From positions 2,203,511 through 2,267,510 of the forward strand of contig NC_012867.1 of the NCBI RefSeq assembly GCF_000026945.1: a stretch of 64,000 nucleotides of DNA. Reading direction: 5' to 3'. Under the pieces are notes generated by a model that worked only from the letters and a program-made list of their open reading frames with translations, searched no databases and was not told the DNA's origin. Position 1 is the first letter of the stretch, and every line of letters starts with the position of its first letter. The stretch comes from Candida dubliniensis CD36. Lineage: Eukaryota; Ascomycota; Pichiomycetes; Serinales; Debaryomycetaceae. Below, one piece after another: positions 41,941-50,152 of the stretch. The position numbers and the translations under genes are program-made.

Positions 41941-41947
41941 TAGATTA

Positions 41948-41965
41948 AAATATATATATATATAT
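41948..41965. repeat. TA microsatellite
   Basis: Nine or so TA units between the convergent maltase and VNX1 genes. Simple sequence in the shared 3' flank. Confidence 0.8.
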
Positions 41966-41984
41966 TAAACAAAAACGATACAAA

Positions 41985-44903
41985 CTAGATGGTGTCTACG
42001 ATATCATTGAACCAGAATCCAGAAAGAACCACGACGTAAATCAACATCAATATGACCCCTTTAAAGTAGTTTGATTTACCCTCGGCATATATGTATGTAA
42101 ACAAATATATTGAAATGAGCGTGGCAATGATGTCCCAGCGTGGGAAAATCAACGTGAATGTTTGCTCGACGTTTTCAAAATTCTGGTATATTGAATAAAG
42201 AACTAAGCAAGGAATTTGGATCAAGACCACTTGCAACGCGTATGCACTTCCAATCTCCAACGACAAGGCGACGTTTCCGCCTACGGCAAAAGATATGGCA
42301 TTAAGAAATTCAGTTGTGTTTGGGACCAATGCAAAAACCGTCAAACCCAAGAATTTGGGGTTAATGGGAAAGTCTGCCAAAATCGAGTCGACGTTATCGA
42401 CCAATATTTCGGCTATAATGGCATACAAAATGGTGGCACCTAATAAGATAATTGTCGATTTGGATCGTGACCAATTGGGCGCGTCATGGCCACCAACCTG
42501 ATCCTCTTCTTCCTTGTTTGACTCTTGGGTAGTGTTTGCTGGTTTTGTTGGTGCTGATAATGGGGTAAGTTTTGGAGTTGAGATACCTGGTGGTTTGGGT
42601 GTTTGAACGGGTGTGGTCATACTGACGACACTATTTGACCTGAAATAGTCGTCACGTTTGGTTTCATGGGAAGTTGTTGCCCAAATCAAAGACGCGTGAG
42701 TTCTCAAAGTGAAAAATAACCCACAAACGTATGCTGCAAATAAGGCAACCGTTACAATCAATGAAAACGGTTTAATGATGTTAAAGTATAGCGAATCCAA
42801 GACGAACGCCGGTTGAATGAATCGGCATCGGTTGCAGTCTTCTTCCGCGGCAGACGATTCGCACCCGTTGCACTTTATTTCGTAGGTTCCATACATTTGA
42901 TAGAAAATCGATGGGGCAAACATCACCACCATGGCATACAGCAACATGGTTGAGGACACACCAGCAGATCTTGGATTGTATCTTTGTGTTTTCCGTTTGA
43001 GTGCACCCCCGCACATGGATAACCCTGGCAACAACAACACTGCCCCTAGAATTGACCCGATCATGGACCCTTCGACTAGTTTCCCCTTTTCTTGGTTGAG
43101 AGCAACACAATACAAAAAGATCTCGACAATGGTTGAGAAAAAGGCATTGATGACAGCACCAACGCCCATGGATGATTGGGCCGAGATCGAGGCAACGGCT
43201 TGTCCAATAAAATACGCCAAAGGTATGATGGAGAACAACGACAAGCAAAAAATGAAATTGGACTCGGTTACCCACGACTTCCAGTTGAGGGTTTCCTTTA
43301 AGAAGTAAAAGTCAAAAATGGCAAAGATAACCACCGATAAAAGGTTGATGAAAAAGATGTTGGTGCCGTCGATGGTGTACTTGTAGTAATGGAAGCCACA
43401 GCATCTGTATGTACACAACAAGATGACCTGGTTTTTCTTTCTTGGGGTCGAGTTGCGTTCTACTCTTTTGTAATAATCCTTTTCGAGTTCATAGTCCAAT
43501 GCCAATGGGTGTCGTCTCAAGTGGTCATTCATGGTGTTGGTAATTTTGGCCATGGGTATGGTAAACACGATAAGCCAGCACAAGATACCAATGAAAAACG
43601 ATATTGGTTGGATGATGCCGTAAAAGTATATGTAAAATGCGATTCTTCCAAAACTCCAGTCGCCTCGTCCAAAGAACCTTACTTTTATATCGTTGGCGTC
43701 TTGGTCGATGTCTTGTTGCTCGTCCAATTCCTGAATGCCATCATCCAACAGCGAGTATGCATCTCTGAGAGGTCGGCCTCGGTGATCTTTCAACAACGGA
43801 CGTGTTGCTTCGGAGTTCCCAGTGTACCTTCTTGGTGGAGCAAAAAACAATCTACCTTCTTCTTGTAATCTCCATTGGTGAAACTCGTTGATTGTTCTTC
43901 CCTCCAACTGGTCTTCGTCCAAGTAATTTTTTTCTCTATTCAACAACACAAACTTACCAAACGGGTATAACCAATAGTGTCCTAGCTTCAACAAGGCTTT
44001 GACGTATGGTCTCAGTTTTCTTTCTATTGCAAATCCTGAAAAGATGAATACAAATGCTGCTCCAAGCAAGCAGATAATGTAGATGAATAGTCCTGCGGTC
44101 AAGCACCATACAAAGTTTGTCAATTTCACTCCCCAGTAGATTCGTGCTGTTGGTTTGCGTGGATCGAAATCATGAATATCTTCTTCTGCACGAGTTGCCA
44201 CGGACCGTTTCTTTTTGTATAAAGATGGTTTCCAAATCTTGATACCAAATGGGTGGGTCGAGTTGATGGCATTCTGTCTTTCTTTTAAATTCAATGACTC
44301 AACTGTAGATGTTGACTTGATAGATCCCAGATCTTCATTAGGGGTTTCGTCGGCATTTTGATCTTCTGGTTCAATAAACTCCTCGTCGTAGACGCCACTC
44401 ACATTTGGTGTTGATCCCAGCTTAGGGCCACGGGCGCTGTCGAGATCTTCCAATAACCTCATTTGTTCTTCTGCATCAATCAAATCTTTGGCTAGCTTCG
44501 ACTCGATGGTGACAATTTCCTCGGGGGACCTAAGGGGTGTGCCTGCAATGGAAATATGTCCTGAAGATGTTCTACCTTTGCGGTTCGATAAAGCTTTTAG
44601 GGCGTCGTTGTATCCTTCCAAGTAATCTCTATCGCTTTTGGGTGTTTTGTCGTGCACCAATTCGTCATCCTCATCGTCCTTGTCGTTTTCGTTGATATCG
44701 TCATCGACAGAATAAACCAAACCTTGGGGGTTCATCGACCCGAGTCTTTTCAAATTGGGTCTTGAGTTCTTTCTCATTCTGCTGGTAGAACGATTCCGTC
44801 TTACTCCGGTTGCCGACAGTATATTTGTTCTACTAGAGCTTCGTGAATCGTCTATGTTGGGAACCGGTTTAGACGATGTTCCCTGTACAGGTGTATTCGA
44901 CAT
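41985..44903 (-). CDS. VNX1: Vacuolar monovalent cation/H+ antiporter Vnx1
   Basis: CAX-family exchanger of the vacuolar membrane; S. cerevisiae Vnx1 moves Na+ and K+ against H+. The 972-residue protein has a ~260-residue Ser/acid-rich cytosolic N terminus, then ~13 membrane segments. The two CAX alpha repeats are clear: GQAVASISAQSSMGVGAVINAFFSTIVEIFLYCVALNQEKG and VPNTTEFLNAISFAVGGNVALSLEIGSAYALQVVLIQ. Between them are a lumenal Cys-rich loop (CNGCESSAAEEDCNRC) and a cytosolic Thr/Pro-rich linker. The ATG at 44903 (MSNTPVQGTSS) is chosen; the frame further upstream runs through an A24 homopolymer. Its closest alternatives are other CAX members, but length and the large N-terminal domain fit Vnx1. 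Confidence 0.92.
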   Translation of the reverse strand: MSNTPVQGTSSKPVPNIDDSRSSSRTNILSATGVRRNRSTSRMRKNSRPNLKRLGSMNPQGLVYSVDDDINENDKDDEDDELVHDKTPKSDRDYLEGYNDALKALSNRKGRTSSGHISIAGTPLRSPEEIVTIESKLAKDLIDAEEQMRLLEDLDSARGPKLGSTPNVSGVYDEEFIEPEDQNADETPNEDLGSIKSTSTVESLNLKERQNAINSTHPFGIKIWKPSLYKKKRSVATRAEEDIHDFDPRKPTARIYWGVKLTNFVWCLTAGLFIYIICLLGAAFVFIFSGFAIERKLRPYVKALLKLGHYWLYPFGKFVLLNREKNYLDEDQLEGRTINEFHQWRLQEEGRLFFAPPRRYTGNSEATRPLLKDHRGRPLRDAYSLLDDGIQELDEQQDIDQDANDIKVRFFGRGDWSFGRIAFYIYFYGIIQPISFFIGILCWLIVFTIPMAKITNTMNDHLRRHPLALDYELEKDYYKRVERNSTPRKKNQVILLCTYRCCGFHYYKYTIDGTNIFFINLLSVVIFAIFDFYFLKETLNWKSWVTESNFIFCLSLFSIIPLAYFIGQAVASISAQSSMGVGAVINAFFSTIVEIFLYCVALNQEKGKLVEGSMIGSILGAVLLLPGLSMCGGALKRKTQRYNPRSAGVSSTMLLYAMVVMFAPSIFYQMYGTYEIKCNGCESSAAEEDCNRCRFIQPAFVLDSLYFNIIKPFSLIVTVALFAAYVCGLFFTLRTHASLIWATTSHETKRDDYFRSNSVVSMTTPVQTPKPPGISTPKLTPLSAPTKPANTTQESNKEEEDQVGGHDAPNWSRSKSTIILLGATILYAIIAEILVDNVDSILADFPINPKFLGLTVFALVPNTTEFLNAISFAVGGNVALSLEIGSAYALQVVLIQIPCLVLYSIYQNFENVEQTFTLIFPRWDIIATLISIYLFTYIYAEGKSNYFKGVILMLIYVVVLSGFWFNDIVDTI

Positions 44904-45087
44904 TGCAGAGACTGGTAGAGAGTTTAAGAAGAAGGTGTAACTAAGCGGACAAAAAAAAAAAAAAAAAAAAAAAAGCTTGTTTACAATGCACCCCCTAAAA
45001 ACAGGTTTGGTCGCAGTACACGATAAGTCAAACACCCTACTAAATTTGTCTATTCCTATATGAAGGTTTTCCAGTAGTACCAGCTTC

Positions 45088-46122
45088 TTAACTACCTAAT
45101 CTATGACCTTTCCCTTTGAATTCAGTTTTATAGCCGCTTCCAAACCATGAATACCCCGAGGAAGTAGCAGTTGAATCGTCGCGGAGCTGTGGTCGTCTTG
45201 GCGCGGTATCAATAGCGGTAGTTCTGACTGAGTTGTTATATGGGTACCTCAAAAGGGTGTAGAAAAACTTGGGGGCCTTCCAGTACCCTTTATCGTAGAT
45301 GGAGTCGCTAATGTACTCGTATTGACTTCCGCCAGACGCCTTACGGGTATCGACATAGGTCAGAATTCCCACTTTGTGAGCGTCATCATTGTGGTTTCTT
45401 GTATTGTGGTGGCCATAGGCACCTGGTAGTAAGTTATATATGGGCCAAGTGTTCAGCTGGACACAAAGATAAAGATACCCCGACACAATTCCGATAATGA
45501 TGTCAACAAGACTGGAAGGACCAACAAGAATTAACAGGGTCAAGATATTGCCCAAGGGCAAGTAGTATGCCTTTAGGGGCACGATTCCCATCAAATTTAT
45601 TTTGGCGTTTTTGTTGGCTCTCGACCAGGTGTATGTGAGACATGCCAATAAACAGTAGTGGGGGAATATCATAGTTGAATAGATAAAGGCATTCCAAAAC
45701 AAGGCAAATATGGTGACCATTGTTCCGCAGGTGATGGTGTACCATAAGTAGTCAGCGAAGTTGCCGTTGAATTTGCCGCCGAATGCTTCTAAATGGTTGG
45801 AGAAGGTGTAGAAGAAGTAAATCTCCATCACGGCGTTCCATCTTACGGGGGTAACGACACCCCTAGGGACGAGGATAGATGTTATAAACTTGTAGGAGTT
45901 GAGTACTTGTAGACCTATAGCGCTGACGGTGTCGAACCAATTTCCCGTCTTGTAAATGTGATGGAGGACAGCGATATCATAAAATAAATCTTGGTTGAAG
46001 TAGAAGAGTCGTGGAAGTGCACCGAACGTGGTGACACCCAAGCACGCCATAACTGATGCCAACGTGAAAAACCGAGTCACAGGAGGTATTCTTTGAATGC
46101 TTTCAACTATCGTGTTGGGCAT
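45088..46122 (-). CDS. DFM1: Derlin-family ER protein Dfm1
   Basis: Rhomboid-like pseudoprotease of the ER that recruits Cdc48 in ERAD. The N terminus IQRIPPVTRFFTLASVMACLG and GALPRLFYFNQDLF are Derlin hallmarks; about six membrane helices follow to residue ~225. The cytosolic tail ends with FKGKGHRLGS (335-344), an SHP box (FxGxGxxL) that binds Cdc48/p97, with a weaker similar segment (WFGSG) just before it. Der1, the other yeast derlin, lacks this tail, so Dfm1 is preferred. The length of 344 matches S. cerevisiae Dfm1 (341). Confidence 0.93.
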   Translation of the reverse strand: MPNTIVESIQRIPPVTRFFTLASVMACLGVTTFGALPRLFYFNQDLFYDIAVLHHIYKTGNWFDTVSAIGLQVLNSYKFITSILVPRGVVTPVRWNAVMEIYFFYTFSNHLEAFGGKFNGNFADYLWYTITCGTMVTIFALFWNAFIYSTMIFPHYCLLACLTYTWSRANKNAKINLMGIVPLKAYYLPLGNILTLLILVGPSSLVDIIIGIVSGYLYLCVQLNTWPIYNLLPGAYGHHNTRNHNDDAHKVGILTYVDTRKASGGSQYEYISDSIYDKGYWKAPKFFYTLLRYPYNNSVRTTAIDTAPRRPQLRDDSTATSSGYSWFGSGYKTEFKGKGHRLGS

Positions 46123-46966
46123 GGTGAAGAAAGTGGTACGCTAACAACAGGAACTGCAACGCAGGATATTCAGCGTAAAGAATATTGTGTTGAGTTGTGA
46201 TGGAAAAAAATGGGAAAAAAAAAAAAAGTTGTTGTCTCGTAACATTTTTTATATTTGTTCTAGTTTACACGACTTGTTATTATTTATTGTTCGAATTGTA
46301 GCAAATGCACGACATGCAGAAGTGCATTTGTGTAAGCTGGTAGCACATACCAAGGCTTAGAAAACTTGAATCACCTGACGATACAAGAGAAGGAAGGAAT
46401 ATGAGAACTGCAGGCATATACGTCCAACAGCATCGGTATTACTTACTTCCAATGAAGTAAGGGTGGTGGGTATCGCCTTTTGACGAAGAGAGAATATTTA
46501 TACTAGAGTATTTCCCCATCTAGTTGAAACTCTTTTCTGAGGCTGGGTTAATACCGCATTTTTCTCATTATTTATAAAGATGCTGATTAAAGATAATTTT
46601 TATATAGTTTTATATTAGTTTAGAAGAAGGAACGAACTCATTATATTTCAAATAAAGGATATTATATTCAATAGCATTATATTTGTTTGTTATCCAGATA
46701 GTATTACGATCAATATAACTCCCTAGTTTTTCTACTGTTAAGTATAAAAGGAAGGGAAAAGAAAGATATTTAGGATATTCTATATAGAGAGGGAACTTGA
46801 ATAGACATTTTTAGTGGGCGTATAACTTCATTTACTCTTATTACAAATATAACTGATGGTGTACTAATTTTCACGAATAATCAGTGTGTACTAACAAAAA
46901 AAAAAAAAAAAAAGCTCAAAAAAAAAAAAAAAAAAAATCTTCTACTGGCTACTTCTTTACACAACA
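46123..46966. other. Intergenic region DFM1-SMD1
   Basis: About 840 bases without a gene. A perfect 9-bp inverted repeat, CAAATGCAC / GTGCATTTG, with an 11-base loop sits at 46302-46330. A TATA-rich stretch at about 46570-46680 shares ATTTTTATATAGTTTTATAT with sequence near 53.87 kb (other strand) and resembles 6.59 kb, hinting at an old LTR remnant. GTATAAAAGG is at about 46742. Two A17-type homopolymers precede the SMD1 start. Confidence 0.4.
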
Positions 46967-47347
46967 ATGAAGTTAGTACGCTTTCTTATGAATATACCCA
47001 ATTCCACCACCCAGCCCATAACTGTTGAGTTAAAGAATGGCAATATTATTAGTGGCACGTTGTTATCGTGTAATCCGCCGATGAATTTGAATCTAAAAAA
47101 TGTTAAATTACAACAGCCATTACAGGATCCGATTTTGTTACAGTACATAAACATAAGGGGAAACCAAGTGAGGCAGATATTGTTGCCTGATGAGTTGAAT
47201 ATAGAAAGTGTTTTGGTAAAGTCAGAAACTAAGATAAAGGGCAATGGGGCAGGGCCAAGTGCCAGACCTGCAACGAACGGAATCACACGAGGCGGGTTTA
47301 GAGGACGAGGGAGAGGTAGAGGAAGGGGTAGGGAAAGAGCCTTTTAA
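46967..47347 (+). CDS. SMD1: Spliceosomal Sm protein SmD1
   Basis: Core snRNP protein of the heptameric Sm ring around U1, U2, U4 and U5 snRNAs. Starts MKLVRFLM like all SmD1 proteins. Sm1 is ITVELKNGNIISGTLLSCNPPMNLNLKNV (residues 18-46), and Sm2 contains YINIRGNQVRQILLPDEL with the RGN RNA-binding triad. The C-terminal tail is an Arg-Gly run (RGRGRGRGRGR), the usual target of arginine methylation. 126 residues, against 119 in human and 146 in S. cerevisiae. It is tail to tail with MRPL25, with 41 bases between the stops. Confidence 0.95.
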   Translation: MKLVRFLMNIPNSTTQPITVELKNGNIISGTLLSCNPPMNLNLKNVKLQQPLQDPILLQYINIRGNQVRQILLPDELNIESVLVKSETKIKGNGAGPSARPATNGITRGGFRGRGRGRGRGRERAF

Positions 47348-47388
47348 TATTGTGTATTGTTTTATTTACAAGTAGTCTGTTATATACG

Positions 47389-47865
47389 TTAGAACCATGT
47401 CTTTTTCCGTTTTTCTCTTTTTTCCAATAATTTTTTATAGCTTGGTCTGGTGGCAACAATGATGTTATCCATATTGGCAATGGCTTCTGCCCTGGCTTTC
47501 AATTTCGCCTCTAATTCTTCTTGTTTGCCTCTGCTAGCGGGGTTGATCATTCCGTGTAACCAGACCTTGTTGTTGTATTTCTCTTCGTGGAACTTTCTTG
47601 GTGTAGGAGGCAATAAATCGTGGATGCCAAACTTTTTTGCAAGTTTGAACAAGTCTGCTGATCTTCTGCGGGAAAATTTGGGGCTCTGCCAGTTTCCAGA
47701 CTCTTGGTTTTTGTTTGGGAAAAATGGGTTTCTCAAGGGATCGTCTGTTGTTGAAGGGCCTTGTTTGTACTGGGCAAATGGCCGTGGTGGGTATTTGATA
47801 AAGAAGTTGTGCAACTTCTGAGGAAGCTTTGCAAATGCTTCCTTGGATGTGAGATGAGTGGTCAT
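47389..47865 (-). CDS. MRPL25: Mitochondrial large-subunit ribosomal protein mL59 (Mrpl25)
   Basis: Fungal-specific protein of the mitochondrial 54S subunit. 158 residues, against 157 in S. cerevisiae. Conserved features: LPQKLHNFFIKYPP near 14-27, NPFFPNK near 46, KFSRRRSADLFKLAKKFGI, LLPP and the end KKTWF, where the S. cerevisiae protein also ends in WF. The region 88-155 is helical and Lys/Glu-rich. XYL2 lies upstream on the same strand, separated by 127 bases with two T-rich homopolymers. Confidence 0.93.
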   Translation of the reverse strand: MTTHLTSKEAFAKLPQKLHNFFIKYPPRPFAQYKQGPSTTDDPLRNPFFPNKNQESGNWQSPKFSRRRSADLFKLAKKFGIHDLLPPTPRKFHEEKYNNKVWLHGMINPASRGKQEELEAKLKARAEAIANMDNIIVATRPSYKKLLEKREKRKKTWF

Positions 47866-47992
47866 GGTTGTTGAAGGAGTGGTGGTGTTGATTTTTTTTT
47901 TTTTTTGAAGATTTTTTTTTTTTTTCTTTCATGAAAAGTCGACAAATATGTGCAGTGTTTATTGGTAGCGCATATATATTCAACTACATAAC

Positions 47993-49087
47993 TTATTCTG
48001 GCCCATCGATCAAGCACTTGACGGCGCCATTACCGCCTCTAACCAAGTCATATGCCTTGATTGCATCTTTGAACTTGAATCTATGGGTGATTAACAACTC
48101 GAAATTGATTGGTGCGTTGTCTTTACCATTGATGTAATTCTTGTCCAAAATATCAATTGACGTTTGGTAATCGCCGTATCCGTATCTAAACGATCCATAC
48201 AATGCCAATTCTCTAGTTGAGAAATCGGCAATTGGGAAGTTGACATCGCCACCGGCATTACCAACTTGGACAAATCTGCCACCAGCTTTCAAGACTTTCA
48301 CACCAGTGTAGATACATTGCTTGGCACCACTACATTCCAACACTACAGAAGGTTCAATGCCATCGAAATGTTTTACCAAGTCGCGATCATCGCCGCCGGT
48401 TTTTGAGTTGAATGTGTGAGTAGCCACACCCATATCTTTTGCCATTTTCAATTTGTTGTCGAAAATATCAACGACCATGATGTTTTTTGCACCAATGGTT
48501 TTGGCAACAGCAGCAGTTAACAACCCCACGGGACCAGCTCCAAAGACAACAACGTTTTCACCAAACTTCAAGTTGGCCAATTTGCATGCATGCACGCCTA
48601 CGGTCAATGGTTCGACCATAGCACCCAATTCCAACGAAACGTGGTCTGGCAACTTGAACAAAAAGTCGGCTGGGGCTTTATAATATTTACACAAAGTACC
48701 TGGTGGGTTAGGTTCGTCTGGGTTGACTGGTGGGGTAGCAGCAAACGCCATGTGTGGACACAAGTGGTAGTTGCCTGATTTGTACTCGTCACTGTATCTT
48801 GAAGGCACACCTGGTTCAATGGCAACGTTGTCGCCAACCTTTAAATTCTTTACGTCATCACCAACAGCAACAACCACACCAGCAGATTCATGGCCCAAGA
48901 CCATGGGTTTTCTCAAGACAAAGGGCCCGATCTTGCCATGGGCGTAGTAGTGGATATCTGATCCACAGATTCCGGTTTTCTTGACTTCGACAATTACGTC
49001 TCTGGGTGAAGTGATTTCTGGGGATTCGTATTCTTCGAATGAAATGTCGTCGATTTTATTAAGTACTAAAGAAGGATTTGGTGTCAT
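47993..49087 (-). CDS. XYL2: Xylitol dehydrogenase Xyl2
   Basis: NAD-dependent polyol dehydrogenase of the zinc MDR family, oxidising xylitol to D-xylulose (and sorbitol to fructose). 364 residues, as in Scheffersomyces stipitis Xyl2 (363). Catalytic zinc ligands are Cys41 (GICGSDIHYY), His66 and Glu67 (GHES), with Glu159. The Rossmann motif is GAGPVG (183-188), and Asp207 at the end of the second beta strand gives NAD preference. Ser96, Ser99 and Tyr102 replace the cysteines of the structural zinc site, as in other yeast xylitol dehydrogenases. A 20-bp palindrome lies 135 bases upstream of the ATG. Confidence 0.95.
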   Translation of the reverse strand: MTPNPSLVLNKIDDISFEEYESPEITSPRDVIVEVKKTGICGSDIHYYAHGKIGPFVLRKPMVLGHESAGVVVAVGDDVKNLKVGDNVAIEPGVPSRYSDEYKSGNYHLCPHMAFAATPPVNPDEPNPPGTLCKYYKAPADFLFKLPDHVSLELGAMVEPLTVGVHACKLANLKFGENVVVFGAGPVGLLTAAVAKTIGAKNIMVVDIFDNKLKMAKDMGVATHTFNSKTGGDDRDLVKHFDGIEPSVVLECSGAKQCIYTGVKVLKAGGRFVQVGNAGGDVNFPIADFSTRELALYGSFRYGYGDYQTSIDILDKNYINGKDNAPINFELLITHRFKFKDAIKAYDLVRGGNGAVKCLIDGPE

Positions 49088-49515
49088 GATTGAGGTTGGT
49101 AATAAAAGTGAGAATGATCTGGGGAATTGAAGATTATTTATAATAAAAACTCAGGCGATTTTTCAGGGGGGGGCGCGGGACAATTGTGAACAATTTCTCC
49201 GGAAACTTGGGGCAGGTCGTGACGAGATCTGCAGATCTCGTGATTATGGTTTCTTTTTTCTACACGAAAAGATTCAATTGGCTAAGTAATGGTAGTAAGC
49301 CAAAGCTGTATTGATTAGTGAGCAGACAAATCTGTTTTTATGGGTTGGGTGTTAAGATCTCTACTACATGTTATGAGAGCAGGTATCCCGATAAACGTTT
49401 TATCTGGATCGACAAGACGAACTTACATAGTCGTTACAATATCTATACTTTCTCTTGGTGTATATTTGCAAGAATAAATATCAGTTACATCCCCCAATAT
49501 ATCAGTACCCTAACC
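49088..49515. other. Intergenic region ATP16-XYL2
   Basis: About 430 bases: XYL2 promoter with the palindrome, a G8-type run and a TTTATAATAAAAA stretch, then the 3' flank of ATP16. A short AAGCC/GGCTT-type hairpin sits near 49280-49300. No RNA gene was recognised. Confidence 0.35.
49222..49241. promoter_or_regulatory. 20-bp perfect palindrome upstream of XYL2
   Basis: ACGAGATCTGCAGATCTCGT is its own reverse complement over all 20 bases. It lies 135-154 bases before the XYL2 ATG and just beyond a G-rich stretch (GGGGGGGCGCGGG) at about 49168-49180. The shape suggests a dimeric regulator site, possibly for carbon-source control; no known factor was matched. Confidence 0.4.
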
Positions 49516-50001
49516 TTATTTAGTAAAATGTTGCAAGGCCTCTAACACTTCCAATTCGATGTTGGCTTCGGCGGCGACTTTTTCGTCACTTGATTCAGCT
49601 CTCTTTTGGGCATCGGCAATCAAGTTCTTGACAGCAGAAATGTCGATTTGATCAGTCTTGAAAGCTTCGATGGCGGAAATTGTCAACTTGTTACCTGGTT
49701 GGACCATGGCGATACCACCGCTGACAAAGTATTGATCGGAGTCTCCGTTTTTTGAGATGATTTCCAACAACCCTGGTCTCAATTGTTCGACGATTGGAAT
49801 GTGGTTGGCCAAAATACCCAAATCCCCATTGACAGAAGGTAAGTTTACTTGTTGGACCTCGGAATCGTTGTATAATGTTTGGTGAGGTAAGGCCAAGGAT
49901 AACTTCAAGGCGTCTGAAGACACAGCAGATTCAGTGGCATAGGTTCTTGTGACACCAGTAAAGGATTGTTTAGTGACTTGACGGAAAACTTGTCTAAACA
50001 T
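49516..50001 (-). CDS. ATP16: Mitochondrial ATP synthase F1 delta subunit Atp16
   Basis: Central-stalk delta subunit of the F1 sector (homologue of bacterial epsilon). The 161-residue product from the ATG at 50001 matches the S. cerevisiae length (160). Residues 1-22 are an Arg/Ser/Thr-rich import presequence (MFRQVFRQVTKQSFTGVTRTYA). The beta-sandwich contains LSLALPHQTLYN, VNLPSVNGDLGILANHIPIVEQLRPGLLEI and YFVSGGIAMVQPGNKLTISA; the C-terminal helix pair ends LEVLEALQHFTK. The upstream in-frame extension reads through an A21 homopolymer and is not used. The MED2/TLO gene is the next upstream gene on the same strand. Confidence 0.95.
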   Translation of the reverse strand: MFRQVFRQVTKQSFTGVTRTYATESAVSSDALKLSLALPHQTLYNDSEVQQVNLPSVNGDLGILANHIPIVEQLRPGLLEIISKNGDSDQYFVSGGIAMVQPGNKLTISAIEAFKTDQIDISAVKNLIADAQKRAESSDEKVAAEANIELEVLEALQHFTK

Positions 50002-50152
50002 GGTTGATAGTATGATGATTGAAGAAGATAAGTCGTTGAAAAAAAGAGAAAAAATTTTGGGGTGAAAAAAAAAAAAAAAAAAAAAAACTACTTGTGCGAG
50101 GTTTTCTGTAATATTATTGGTTCTTCCTATTTGAGCTAGACACACTACCCTA

